Below the pieces are notes generated by a model that ran no database searches, was not told the DNA's origin, and worked only from the letters and a program-made list of their open reading frames with translations. Below are positions 45,159 to 55,198 of a stretch of DNA of 64,000 nucleotides, in pieces. Position numbers and translations under genes: made by a program. The stretch is from Kitasatospora acidiphila (GTDB taxonomy: Bacteria > Actinomycetota > Actinomycetes > Streptomycetales > Streptomycetaceae). How positions within the stretch are numbered: position 1 is the stretch's first letter; each line of letters starts with the position of its first letter. Where the stretch lies: assembly GCF_006636205.1 (NCBI RefSeq), contig NZ_VIGB01000003.1, positions 2,480,001-2,544,000 on the forward strand. Direction: 5' to 3'.

Positions 45159-45579
45159 CGAGCCGCCCGCTCCCGCGGTGCCCGCACCTCGTGGATGCGG
45201 AGCGGGAGATGAAGTGGTCACCGCCCCTGCGATCGAGGGCGGCGACCTCACGGGCAGCCTGGGCAGCGGCGCCGAAGTCCCCGCGCCGGATCGCACCGTG
45301 GCGACTCGCGACGTTCGCGCTGATCCGGATGTTTGGGTTGCGGGCGGTCGCCCCGGCGAGGCCGACCCGTATCCGTTCCTGCTCGACACCGCGGCTTCCG
45401 ACGACAACTCCGACGCGCCCGCGTAGCGCGCCGGGACGGTGATGCTGTCCACCACCGGTCCAGAGGCGCTCGCGGTGCGATCACGCGGGCCGCGATGCTG
45501 TTCACGAGGGCCCATCGAGACCTCGATCGCGGGCAGGCAGCACATGCCCACCAGCAGGTGCGCTGCGCGATCGATTCCC
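45159..45579. other. Gene-free stretch between convergent genes
   Basis: A short plus frame ending at 45426 (DLTGSLGSGAEVPAPDRTV, then DPYPFLLDTAASDDNSDAPA) has some protein-like character but lacks a start with a ribosome site. Nothing is firmly supported. Confidence 0.35.
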
Positions 45580-47441
45580 CTACATGCGCATGCGGAGCCG
45601 GCAGACCACGGCGTCGGTGTGGCGGCGCAGCGCGCGGTCGATGACGGCGCCGCGCTGGTTCTGCAGGGCACGCTGCCAGAGACGGACGGGTTCGACCTCG
45701 GGGATGAGGACGGTGACGCGGTCGTAGGCGTACTCGGCGGCGAGGTCGTTGACGAAGGCAGCCAACGGGGTACCGAGACGGCGGCGGGCGTCCGGGACCT
45801 CGACGAGCGGGACGCCCGGCTGCCAGAGCTCCCAGTCGCGGCGCAGCGCCTCGGCAGCTTGGCGGTCCTCGGCGTCGGGCGCGGTGTGGACGACGGTGAC
45901 GGCGAAGACCTCGTCGCCGAGCGAGAGCGCGGTCGACAGGGCGTCGCGGGTGAGCCGGGTGATCGAGGTGACCGGGACGACCACGAGCGAGCGCTGCGGG
46001 GTGAGCGGGCCGGGGATGCGGCCGAGCCGCAGCCGGTCGCCGATCCGGGCGTAGCTGCGGTGGATGAGCTCGAAGAGCAGGACCAGCAGGGCAGGGCCAG
46101 GACGATGGCCCAGGCGCCCTCGGTGAACTTGGTCCCGGCCACGACCAGCGTGGCGGTGCCGGTGAGCAGGGCGCCGAAGCCGTTGAGTGCCGCCTTCCCG
46201 CGCCAGCCGGAACAGCGACAGCGGTTCCAGTGCCGGACCATGCCGATCTGGCAGATGGTGAAGCCGACGAAGACGCCGATCGAGAAGAGCGGCACCAGGC
46301 TGTTGACGTCGCCGCCGGAGGCGACCAGCAGGCCAGCGGAGACGGCGGAGAGGAAGAGGACGCCGTGCCGGTGCACCTGGCGGTCGGCACGCAGGGCGAA
46401 GACGTGCGGCAGGTGGTTGTCCCGGGCGAGCAGGTGCATCAGGACCGGAAGACCGCCGAAGGAGGTGTTGGCGGCCAGGGCGAGCAGGACGACGGTGGCG
46501 AACTGGACGACGTAGAAGCCGAGTCCGTGGCCGAGGGAGGCGTCGGCGAGCTGGGCGAGGACGGTCACCCCCTCGACCGGCTGGAGGTGGAAGCGGCCGA
46601 TCAGCACGGCCAGCCCGATCAGCATCACGCCGAGGAGGGCGCCGAGGGCGACCTCGGTGCGCTGGGCCCGCTTGGCGCGCGGGGTGCGGAACTCGGGAAC
46701 GGCGTTCGCTACCGCCTCGACGCCCGTCAGGGCGGAGCAGCCGGCGGCGAAGGCCCTGAGCAGCAGCAGCGCACCGACAGTGGTCGCGTTGCCGGCGAGG
46801 GCCGAGGCATGTCCGGCGGCGGCAACGGTGGAGGCCGGTGCGTCGCGGAACAGGCCGATCACGATGATCGCCAGAATGGAGAGCACGAAGACCGCCGTCG
46901 GCGCCATGAACCAGCGGGCCGACTCCGCGATCCCGCGCAGGTTGACCGCTGTCACCAGGATCAGCACGCCCAGGCAGAGCCAGAGCCGGTCGCCGTACAG
47001 GCCGGGGCACGCGGAGGTCAGCGCGGCCACGCCGGCGGTGACGGAGACCGCGACGTTCAGGATGTAGTCGATGACCAGGGAGGCGGCGGCGGTCAGTGCA
47101 GCCCTGCGTCCCAGGTGCGCCTTGGCCACGGCGTAGGAGCCGCCACCGTCCGGGAAGGCCGCGATCACCTGGCGGTAGGAGGCCACCAGCACCGCCAGCA
47201 ACACCGCGATCGCCAACGTGACCGGCAGCGTGAACCCCAGCCCGTATCCGCCGGCGGCGGCCAGCACCAGGACGATCGACTCCGGCCCGTACGCCACCGA
47301 CGCCATCGCGTCCAGGGAAAGGGCGGCCAGGCCACCAAGGGCGGTGAGCCGGTGGCGCTCGTTCGGCGCGCCGGTATCAGGAGGCACCGGTTCGGCGGTC
47401 TCCTGGACCGCGGCGGGCAACGGATCGGCGGTGCCGGACAT
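45580..47441 (-). pseudogene. APC-superfamily permease, KimA-like (apparent frameshift near 46090)
   Basis: Start ATG 47441 with GGAGGT upstream. The first frame has LTALGGLAALSLDAMASVAYGPESI and FPDGGGSYAVAKAHLG, as in the APC family that includes the KimA potassium importer, then about 11 helices. The last helix and a 140-residue cytoplasmic domain (SLVVVPVTSITRLTRDALST, DEVFAVTVVHT, YDRVTVLIPEVEPVRLWQRAL, a USP-like fold) are in another frame. One extra G in the GGG at 46089-46091 would restore about 620 residues. A tandem 11-bp box lies 93 bp upstream, so K+ transport is a reasonable inference; amino-acid transport is the alternative. Confidence 0.82.
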
Positions 47442-47512
47442 CGATCGACCTCCATGGGACGGCTGTCGTCCGATCGTGAGGCACCCGTGGGAGTGGGCGC
47501 AGCAGTCCGTAC

Positions 47513-47555
47513 GGCGTCCTGACAGCTGGATGGGCGATCCTGACAAGATCTTGAC
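47513..47555 (-). promoter_or_regulatory. Tandem 11-bp box (candidate KdpE site) before the APC permease
   Basis: On the minus strand GTCAAGATCTT (47555-47545) is followed directly by GTCAGGATCGC (47544-47534). A third half-site GTCAGGACGCC starts at 47523, about two helical turns after the second. Confidence 0.6.
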
Positions 47556-47568
47556 GCTCCGAACGGCT

Positions 47569-47604
47569 CGATGTCCCGGAAGCCGGTGGGCTCCCGGGAC
47601 ATCG
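47569..47604. terminator. Inverted repeat upstream of the APC permease
   Basis: Perfect 11-bp arms CGATGTCCCGG (47569-47579) and CCGGGACATCG (47594-47604) with a 14-base spacer. It may be a terminator for upstream minus-strand transcription or an operator. Confidence 0.5.
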
Positions 47605-48117
47605 AGAACACCTATCGGTCATCGCTACGGCGCCGGAGGATCAGGACGGTTGATCCACGGGCTCGCGACCGTGGTCAGGGCGAGTCGTCCGCACAAGTCA
47701 CCATTGGTGTTGTGGACCGCCGTATGCAGAGTCGGCGGCTCCCTCAGCCGGTGGGACACAGGCCCACCCGTACCGCGGGAACAGCGCGGTATCAGCGATG
47801 CCGGGGGCGCGCGGCGCGGTATTCGGATCCGTCGTCACCTGACCCGCCAACGCGGGCTGGCTTACTTCCGGCCTCACCCGTGTCTCGCCGCGCGCCCCCT
47901 CCCTCAACACCTGGCCGCCGATGTCGGACCCGGTGGAGGGTCCACCGAGCTTGGTTGTCATCAGCGTGGCCCGGTCCCCGCCCTCACGGGCGGAAGCGGG
48001 CCCTCTCGCACAGCTCACGCTATGCGACGGGGACGATTGCGGCCGGGCCCTGACGCTTCCTTGGCGCTCCGGGGGCTCGTCTTGACGCATCACTGGCGCG
48101 ACAGCGGCCGTGACGCG

Positions 48118-50661
48118 TCAGCTGTGGGCGGTCGGTGGCCCTGCCCGCAGACCGAAGACGAACGTGGTTCCCCCACCCGGAGTGGTCTCGACCGTGAGCT
48201 CGCCGTCCATGGCCTCGACGAACCCCCGAGCGACCGTCAGGCCCAGTCCCACCCCGCCGGCCGTGCCGTCGGGATGCCGCTCGGTGCGGCGGAAGGGCTG
48301 GAAGAGGCTCTCCGGGTCCGTCGCCGCGATCCCTGGTCCCCGGTCGATGACGCGAACGTCGATGCGACCGGCGACGGCGCCGGCATCGATCCTCACCTCC
48401 GCGCCCGGCGGCGACCACGTCCGGGCGTTGGCCACCACATTGGCCAACGCCCGCTCCAGCAGGCCCGGATCGGCCTCGACCTTCGGCAGGCCGTCGGGAA
48501 GCGCGATCCTCACCCCGACCGCGCGCTCCTCGTCCGGAAGGCTCGCGAGCGCCGCGTCGACGACCGCTGCCAGCTCGGTCGGACGCGGCGTCACCGGCAC
48601 GGCGCCGACCTGCAGCCGACTCAGGTCGAGCAGGTTCGCGACCAGGTGCAGCGTTCGAGCCGACTCCGTGCCGATCCCGGCGCCGAGCCTGCGGATCTCG
48701 CGCGGCCCGGTGCCCTCGTCGACCGCCTCCAGGCGGGCTGCCGCCGTGGCGATCGCCGCCAGCGGTGTGCGCAGGTCGTGCTCGACGGCCTCCAGCAGGG
48801 TGATGTGGAGCCGGTCGGTGTGGGCCAGCGCCTCCGCCGTCGAGGCGGCAGCGGCAAGCCGCTCCCGTTCCCGGGCCAGCCGCAGCTGGGTGACGAACGG
48901 CCCGAGCAGCCGCGCGTCCTCCTGGCTCAGCGCCGGACCGGCCAGGACGAGCACGGCACCCTGCCCGAGGTCGGCGGCGAACGCGGCGTCCTGCGGCTGC
49001 TGTGGCAACGGTCCGCCCGAGGCCACCACCGGCCGCCACTCCTCACCCGCGCGGACCAGGACCCCGGCGCCGTCGAGGGCGAAAACCTCCCGCAGTTCCG
49101 CGAGCAGCTCGGGCAGCGCCCGCGCACCGGACTCGACGGTCTCGCCGGCGAGTCGGGCCAGCACCTGGGCCTCCGCCTTCGCCCGAGCGGCCTGCTGCGA
49201 ACGCCGCGCCAAGCCGTCGATCAGGTGCGAGATGATCCCCGCGACGGCGAGAAAGACCAGCAGCGGCGCGACATCCGCGGCCCGGTCGACGACCAGGCTG
49301 TGCACGGGCGTGGTGAAGAAGAAGTCCGCAGCCAGCGCCGCCGCCGCGGTCGTCCCGGCGGCCGGCAGCAGGCCGCCCAGCCGGGCCACCCCGGCGACCG
49401 CCAGCAGCAGGCACAGCAGGGCCCCGGACAGACCCAGCGAGCCGCGCAACGGGGACAACACCGCGGCCAGCGCGATCGCCTCGGCCGGACCGAGCAGCCA
49501 CGCCGCCCACTGCCGCCGCGCGGACACCGGCGCGGGCCGGCGCCGGCGAGGCCCCGGCGGCACCGCGAGCAGCTGCGAGTCCAGCGGCGGCAGCACCCGG
49601 ACATCGATCGGCCCGGCGATGCGGATCACCCGGTTGATCACCGAGCCGCTGACCAGCTCCCGCAGCCGCGAGCGGCTGGTCGGCCCGAGCAGGATCTGCG
49701 TCGCGCTCTCCGTCCGGGCGAAGTCCACCAGCGCCTGCGCCACGTCACTGCCGCTGATCTCCACGTAGGCGCCGTGCAGCTCCCGTAGCAGCCGTCGCTG
49801 CACCTCCAGCCCGGGCGGCTCGGACTGCAGGGTGCCGTCGTCCGGCCGGACGTGGACACCGATCAGATCGCCGTGCACGCGGGTGGCCGTGCGCGCGCCC
49901 CGGCGGATCAGGTTCTCTCCCTGCGGTGCGCCGTTCAGGGCCACCAGGATCCGCTCCTTGGTCTCCCACGGTGCGCGGATGCCATGCCGGGCCCGGTAGT
50001 CCGCGAGCTCCTCCTCCACCCGGTCGGCCAGCCACAGCAGCGCCAACTCGCGCAGCGCGCCGAGGTTGCCGGCCCGGAAGTAGTTGCCCAGCGCCACGTC
50101 GATCTTGTCGAGGGCGTAGATCTCTCCCCGCGTCATCCGGGTGCGCAGCGCCTCCGGGCTCAGGTCCACCAGCTCGATCCGGTCAGCCGCCCGGACCACC
50201 TCGTCCGGGATCCGCTCGCGCTGCACGATCCCGGTGATCTGCTCGACCACGTCGTTCACGCTCTCCAGATGCTGGATGTTCAGCGTGGTCGCCACGTCGA
50301 TCCCCGCCCGCAACAGCTCCGACACGTCCTGCCAGCGCTTCCCGTTCCGGCTGCCCGGCACATTGGTGTGCGCCAGCTCGTCCACCAGCGCCAACGCCGG
50401 ACGACGGGCCAGCAACGCGTCCACATCCATCTCGGACAGCTCGATCCCCCGGTACCGCACCACCCGCCGCGGCACCACCGGCAGATCACCGAGCTGCTCC
50501 TCGGTCCCCCTGCGGCCGTACGTCTCGACGAAACCCACGACCACGTCCAGGCCCTCCGCACGCTGCCGACGGCCCTCGGCGAGCATCCCGTACGTCTTGC
50601 CCACCCCAGGCGCCGCCCCCAGGAACACCCGCAGTTTTCCACGCACGGCCCTCTCCCTCAC
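48118..50661 (-). CDS. kdpD: Second full-length KdpD-type sensor kinase (orphan)
   Basis: 847 residues from GTG 50661 (GTG 50646 possible). Walker A GAAPGVGKT at 15-23, LALVDELAHTNVPG, USP-like domain (RILVALNGAPQGENLIRR), four membrane helices about 395-490 with ALAADFFFTTPVHSLVV, His628 in EHDLRTPL, and HATPase with NVVANARTWSPPG and GVGLGLTVARG. It differs markedly from the KdpD at 40099, so it is not a recent duplicate. No kdpE adjoins it; the orphan kdpE at 27182 could be its partner. Part of this gene type is copied as a remnant at 19937. Confidence 0.95.
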   Translation of the reverse strand: MRERAVRGKLRVFLGAAPGVGKTYGMLAEGRRQRAEGLDVVVGFVETYGRRGTEEQLGDLPVVPRRVVRYRGIELSEMDVDALLARRPALALVDELAHTNVPGSRNGKRWQDVSELLRAGIDVATTLNIQHLESVNDVVEQITGIVQRERIPDEVVRAADRIELVDLSPEALRTRMTRGEIYALDKIDVALGNYFRAGNLGALRELALLWLADRVEEELADYRARHGIRAPWETKERILVALNGAPQGENLIRRGARTATRVHGDLIGVHVRPDDGTLQSEPPGLEVQRRLLRELHGAYVEISGSDVAQALVDFARTESATQILLGPTSRSRLRELVSGSVINRVIRIAGPIDVRVLPPLDSQLLAVPPGPRRRRPAPVSARRQWAAWLLGPAEAIALAAVLSPLRGSLGLSGALLCLLLAVAGVARLGGLLPAAGTTAAAALAADFFFTTPVHSLVVDRAADVAPLLVFLAVAGIISHLIDGLARRSQQAARAKAEAQVLARLAGETVESGARALPELLAELREVFALDGAGVLVRAGEEWRPVVASGGPLPQQPQDAAFAADLGQGAVLVLAGPALSQEDARLLGPFVTQLRLARERERLAAAASTAEALAHTDRLHITLLEAVEHDLRTPLAAIATAAARLEAVDEGTGPREIRRLGAGIGTESARTLHLVANLLDLSRLQVGAVPVTPRPTELAAVVDAALASLPDEERAVGVRIALPDGLPKVEADPGLLERALANVVANARTWSPPGAEVRIDAGAVAGRIDVRVIDRGPGIAATDPESLFQPFRRTERHPDGTAGGVGLGLTVARGFVEAMDGELTVETTPGGGTTFVFGLRAGPPTAHS

Positions 50662-51171
50662 GCCACGGACCAGGGGGCACCTACCCGTGGAGCCACCGGG
50701 GGCTGCCCCGCAGCTCCATGGTCACTCCGCCTTCCCCGCACCGGCGCGTCGGCAGCCACCGACCCCGAACACCTACCCGACCCAGCCGACGAGAGTCACG
50801 TTGAGTGACCGAACTCGCGAGAAGAAACGAGAAGTCCCCGCAGACCGCCGACACGGACCACTACATATGGAAACGGCGGCCTCGCTTCAGAAGGCATGCC
50901 CGAAAGGAATGACATAAAGGGCTTCACGCCTTCGCCTTCCAGCATGCCGCCCTTGATCCTCCGAACCTCGGAATTGAGTCGCCGAGTACTCGAAATTCCC
51001 GCCGAATGGGGAAACGCCGTGCCCTTGTGCGCTTTCCAAGGGGATCACCGCAGCTCACGGACCCAGGTGGTCGCCCGGTTCGCTGCCCCTGCGCCATGAT
51101 CCGCCCCCTGCCACGCCAGGCCACTCCGCCGTGAAGCTAGGTCCAGCTGATCACACAAGGAGTCGAATCCC
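50662..51171. other. Gene-free stretch between kdpD and the right-end integrase
   Basis: Contains a short palindrome GTCACGTTGAGTGAC (50791-50805) that could be an operator. Composition is lower in GC than the neighbours around 50860-51010. No supported gene. Confidence 0.4.
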
Positions 51172-52392
51172 GTGAACCTGACCGATCCTCAGCGCGGACG
51201 CGTCTACCGGCGCTGCGGCTGCCGTGACACAGACGGCCGCCAGTACGGAGCCCACTGCCCGAAACTGAACACCGTCCCCGACCACGGCAGTTGGGCCTAC
51301 GCCGTGGACATACCCTCCCTGACCGGCAAGCGTGAGACCCGGCGCCGCAGCGGCTTCCCCGACCAGACCACAGCCCTCACCGCTCTGCAGAACTTCCTGC
51401 TGGCCGAGCGCACCGGCATCGCGGTGGACGAGGCCCTGACCGTCGCCGACTACCTGAGGGAGTGGCTGCTCTCCAAGCAGGAGTTCCTCAAGGCCACCAC
51501 CTATGCCGGCTACCACCGCCACGTCCACCACGACCTCATACCGGCCTTCGGCCCCCTACCCCTGACCGGCTTGCGCGACCGGCACGTCACTACCTGGTCC
51601 CGCCGACAGCTGGCCGCAGGCCGCGGACGCCCCACCGTCCACCGCTGCTGCGCCATCCTGTCCACCGCCATGAACGCCGCGGTCAACGCCGACCTGCTGG
51701 CCAGCAACCCTGCCCGCACCGCCGCGCTGAGGCGACCCGCCGCACCCGAGCGGCTGTGCTGGACCCCGCAGCAAGCCTCCGCCTTCCTGCACCACAATGC
51801 CGAGACCTACAACGACGTCTACGCCGACATCTTCGAGGTCATCCTCGGCACCGGCATGCGTCGCGGCGAAGTCCTGGGCCTGCACTGGCCCGACATCCAC
51901 TTCCAGCAACGCGTCCTGTTCATACGCTGGACCCTCGCCTCAGTGAACAACGCCCGCCTACACCTCCAAGCACCCAAGACCCTCTCAAGTCGCAGCTGGG
52001 TCAGCCTCTCCCCTCGCGTCACGGCCGCTCTACGCCGCCAAGCCGCCCGCCACCGCAGCACGCACCCCGACCAGCCCCGCCTGCAGGGCATGGCCTTCAC
52101 CCGCCCCGACGGCAAACCCATCAACCCCGAGCGCCTCCTGCACACCCTGCGCCAACGCTCGGCCGAGATCGGCCTACCCAAGATCGGCCTTCACGACCTC
52201 AGACACACCGCCGCCACCATCATGATCAGCTCCCAGGTACCCCTCGCCGTTGTCTCCAAGACCCTGCGCCACTCCACCCTGGCCACCACCGTCAACATCT
52301 ACGGCCACCTACTCCCCCAAGCCGCCCGAGAAGCCGTCACCGCCCTCGCCGACGCGCTCGACCATGCAGACCTCCCCCGCGAGATCAACTGA
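51172..52392 (+). CDS. Tyrosine recombinase / integrase (right end, tRNA-Pro adjacent)
   Basis: 406 residues from GTG 51172, with AAGGAG eight bases upstream. N-terminal Cys cluster (RRCGCRD, HCPKL), core-binding domain (LKATTYAGYHRHVHHDLIP), and catalytic residues in GTGMRRGEVLGLHW, LHDLRH, LRHSTLATT and NIYGHLL. It ends 158 bp before the attachment repeat in the intact tRNA-Pro, the usual arrangement for the enzyme that integrates at a tRNA 3' end. It is homologous along its length to the left-end integrase, but diverged, so this one is the more likely driver of the present insertion. Confidence 0.94.
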   Translation: MNLTDPQRGRVYRRCGCRDTDGRQYGAHCPKLNTVPDHGSWAYAVDIPSLTGKRETRRRSGFPDQTTALTALQNFLLAERTGIAVDEALTVADYLREWLLSKQEFLKATTYAGYHRHVHHDLIPAFGPLPLTGLRDRHVTTWSRRQLAAGRGRPTVHRCCAILSTAMNAAVNADLLASNPARTAALRRPAAPERLCWTPQQASAFLHHNAETYNDVYADIFEVILGTGMRRGEVLGLHWPDIHFQQRVLFIRWTLASVNNARLHLQAPKTLSSRSWVSLSPRVTAALRRQAARHRSTHPDQPRLQGMAFTRPDGKPINPERLLHTLRQRSAEIGLPKIGLHDLRHTAATIMISSQVPLAVVSKTLRHSTLATTVNIYGHLLPQAAREAVTALADALDHADLPREIN

Positions 52393-52497
52393 CGGATCAT
52401 CAGACGGTGCGATCACCTCGCACCCACCTAGCCCACAAACCGCCAGGTCAGCGCGCCGGACGCGACCACCCTGCGACCACGCGCCCTCCGGAAACGA

Positions 52498-52537
52498 GTG
52501 AGAGCGGGCACCTGGTTTCCCAAGTACCCGCTCTCAC
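52498..52537 (-). terminator. Hairpin supplied by the island downstream of tRNA-Pro
   Basis: Arms of at least 11 bp, GTGAGAGCGGG (52498-52508) and CCCGCTCTCAC (52527-52537), extended by imperfect pairs around a TTTC loop. It lies 13 bp after the tRNA 3' end and probably replaces the tRNA's original terminator, now at 8197. Confidence 0.7.
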
Positions 52538-52549
52538 AACCGACTTCAC

Positions 52550-52625
<76 letters not shown>

Positions 52626-52748
52626 TGGTCTCGCCGCCGATCAGCCTTGGCTGGTCTGCTTTGCGACCTTCGCGCCGATCTCTCGGCGACGTGGAAAACA
52701 ATACAGCACGGTGGGGGGTGCTCGCTGCCAGGTATGGGTGCAGGTCAG

Positions 52749-54032
52749 TCAGGGGGTCGGGTGGCGGGCGTCGTAGCGGAGGAAGGCGGGGCGGCGGGCG
52801 GCGAGGAGGAGGACGCAGGCGAGGCAGGCCAGGCCTCCGGTGATCACGGAGGTGACGGGCGAGGTCAGGGCGGCGACGCTGCCGGACTCGAAGTCGCCGA
52901 GGCGGGGGCCGCCGGCGACCACCACGATGAAGATGCCCTGGAGGCGGCCTCGCATCTCGTCGGGGGCGGCCACCTGCATCATGGTGTTGCGGAAGATCAT
53001 GCTCACGGTGTCCGCGCAGCCCGCGACGGCGAGCAGCAGCAGGCCGACCCAGAGGTGGCCGGCGGTCAGGCCGAAGCCGGCGATGGACAGGCCCCAGGCG
53101 GCGACGGCAGCCAGGACGGCCAGGCCGTGGCGGTGGATGTGGGAGATCCAGCCGGAGAACAGGGCGCCGCTGAGGGCGCCGACGGCGGGGGCGGCGACCA
53201 GCAGGCCGACCGTGCCGGCGTGGCCGCCGTAGCTGGAGGCGGCGAGGGCGGGGAAGAGCGAGCGGGGCAGGCCGAAGATCATCGCGGCGAGGTCGGCCAG
53301 GAAGCTGGTGCGCAGGTTGGGCTGCTCGCGCAGGAAGCGCAGGCCGTCCAGGACGGACGCCCGGGCTCCGGGGGTGCCGGTCGGGCGGAGTTCGGGGAGT
53401 CGCCACATCGCGTAGAGCACGGCGGCGAAGGCGACGGTGTCGGTCAGGTAGGCAGCTTGGGCGCCGTAGGAGGCGATCAGCAGGCCGCCGAGCATCGGGC
53501 CGACCGTCATGCCGAGGTTCATGCTGACCGTGTTGAGGGCGTTGGCGGCGGGCAGCTGCTCCGGCGGCAGCAGGCGGGGGATCATCGCGGACCGGGCCGG
53601 GCCGGAGATGGCGAAGAATCCGCCTTGCAGGGCCACGGCGGCGTAGAGCACGCCGACCTGGTGCAGGCCCAGCAGTGCCTGGACGGACAGCACGGCGGAG
53701 ACGGCGGCGAGCCCGGCCGAGCCGATCAGGCCGAGCTTGCGCCGGTCGACCCGGTCGGCGACGGCTCCGCCGTAGAGGCCGAAGCCGACCAGGGGGATCA
53801 GCGAGCAGAGGCCGACCACCCCGGTGGCGAAGGCCGAGCCGGTGAGTGCGTAGACCTGGACGGCGACCGCGACGGCGGTCATCTGCTGGCCGATCGAGGA
53901 GACCGACTGGCCGAACCAGACCCGCCGGTAGTCGGCGCTGGAGCGCAGCGGGGTCAGGTCGGCGAGAACCCGGCGGCGCGGGGTCGCGGGCGGGGGCTCC
54001 AGGGTGGCATTGGTTGGATGATTGGTCGACAC
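52749..54032 (-). CDS. MFS transporter
   Basis: 427 residues, 12 predicted membrane segments. MFS loop motif GGAVADRVDRRKLGL near residue 85 after the second helix, and SGPARSAMIPRLLPPEQLPAANAL in the fourth-to-fifth region, as in the DHA3/enterobactin-exporter-like group. Efflux of a drug or siderophore is possible, but no neighbour indicates a substrate. It lies outside the island. Confidence 0.88.
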   Translation of the reverse strand: MSTNHPTNATLEPPPATPRRRVLADLTPLRSSADYRRVWFGQSVSSIGQQMTAVAVAVQVYALTGSAFATGVVGLCSLIPLVGFGLYGGAVADRVDRRKLGLIGSAGLAAVSAVLSVQALLGLHQVGVLYAAVALQGGFFAISGPARSAMIPRLLPPEQLPAANALNTVSMNLGMTVGPMLGGLLIASYGAQAAYLTDTVAFAAVLYAMWRLPELRPTGTPGARASVLDGLRFLREQPNLRTSFLADLAAMIFGLPRSLFPALAASSYGGHAGTVGLLVAAPAVGALSGALFSGWISHIHRHGLAVLAAVAAWGLSIAGFGLTAGHLWVGLLLLAVAGCADTVSMIFRNTMMQVAAPDEMRGRLQGIFIVVVAGGPRLGDFESGSVAALTSPVTSVITGGLACLACVLLLAARRPAFLRYDARHPTP

Positions 54033-54085
54033 AGCGACCTATCGTCGCCTGAACGGCCCACCCTGGAGTAGTCGGGGTACGGGTT

Positions 54086-54916
54086 TCAGTCCGCGATGTC
54101 CAACTCGCCGTCGCGACTGTGCGTGGGCCCACCCCGCAGGACCGACTTCTCGCCGGCGCGGACCGCGATCGGCAACCGGTTGCCCGGCGGCGGGAACGGG
54201 CACATGAAGTGGTCGGAGAAGGCGCAGGGCGGTAGGAAGGCGCGGTTCAGGTCGAGCACGGTACGGCCGTCGCGATCCGGCTCGGGCAGCGTGATGAAGC
54301 GGAACCGGTAGGTGTCCGTGCCGCTGCTGGCGTCGGCGATCACACCGGCCAGCGCGGTCCCCTCGCCGCCGGCCCGACTGACCGTCAGACTGTAGGGCTC
54401 ACCGCCCAGCTGGAAGGTGATCTGCCCGGCCACGGGCATCGGGCGGTCCCGGCCGTCCACGTTGGGGACGGTCACCGTGCGGTCGCCGCTCTCGTAGGCG
54501 GTGAAGACGGCGGGGACCGACCACTCGGGCGCGTACGGGAAGACCGCGATGCCCGCGAAGGTGGTCCGGTTCTCCGCCTCGGGGTCGAAGATGCGCAGGG
54601 CGAGCTCGCCCTCCCGCTCGATCGGGACCAGCAGTTGGTCGCCGTAGCGGGCGGTACCGGCTCCCGGGTGGGTGTCGGGGGGCAGCACCACGGCGCCGTC
54701 CAGCGCGGCATCGCCGGCCCGCAGGCCGTCCGCGGCGGCGGCCACCACGCGCACCCCCTCCGGCGTCACCGACCACCGACCCGGAATCCCGGGGATCGCA
54801 CCCGGCTCAGCCGTCAGCCAATGGGTGCCGGTCAGTGCGAGCACACCGTGTGGGGCGCTGACGCTGGCGGCACGGGCCTCGGTCCAGTGCTGCCACTCCT
54901 CGGCATCGATGGTCAT
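54086..54916 (-). CDS. DUF1684 domain-containing protein
   Basis: 276 residues from ATG 54916. Family features: EWQHWTEAREASV-like start, LALTGTHWL, NRTTFAGIAVFPYAPEWSVPAVFTAYE and the ending AFLPPCAFSDHFMCPFPPPGNRLPIAVRAGEK. Cytoplasmic, no signal peptide. The biochemical function of the family is not known to me. Confidence 0.88.
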   Translation of the reverse strand: MTIDAEEWQHWTEARAASVSAPHGVLALTGTHWLTAEPGAIPGIPGRWSVTPEGVRVVAAAADGLRAGDAALDGAVVLPPDTHPGAGTARYGDQLLVPIEREGELALRIFDPEAENRTTFAGIAVFPYAPEWSVPAVFTAYESGDRTVTVPNVDGRDRPMPVAGQITFQLGGEPYSLTVSRAGGEGTALAGVIADASSGTDTYRFRFITLPEPDRDGRTVLDLNRAFLPPCAFSDHFMCPFPPPGNRLPIAVRAGEKSVLRGGPTHSRDGELDIAD

Positions 54917-55198
54917 CGGCTGGCTCTCCTCTCCTCGACTCTGCTCGACACGGGCGGTGCCTCAACCTGGACGGTGTCCCAGGCGCAATCGGTTTCCTCG
55001 TTGTGGTCGCTTCCTCGGTGCGGACGGCTATTGGAGACTGACGGGCTTCTGGATGCGGACGGTCATCGGCACGGACGGCCATCGATGCGAACGGATCTCG
55101 CTACGCGATTGTGGACGAACCCTCCGAAACCGGACCCCAGTGGACACCGAGGGGACGGCATCCGCGCCGCACGTTCACCCGCCAGGGTGGGTACCTGC

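Larger units (their letters stand above)
47442..48117. other. Intergenic region upstream of the APC permease, downstream of the second kdpD
   Basis: Contains the permease regulatory box and an inverted repeat (listed separately). Several GC-rich frames exceed 70 codons on both strands but none is convincing. Confidence 0.45.

Noticed and set aside
45127..45426. Plus-strand hypothetical gene ending at 45426
   Set aside because: Its first part overlaps the end of the 43590 gene in another frame and no ribosome site supports a later start.
44511..47546. A single 1011-residue minus-strand protein
   Set aside because: Only the part from 47441 to about 46090 is protein-like; beyond that the frame is an antisense and out-of-frame shadow of the true C-terminus and of the gene at 43590.
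47571..48053. A 160-codon plus-strand frame
   Set aside because: No ribosome site, Pro/Arg-biased composition, and it begins inside an inverted repeat.
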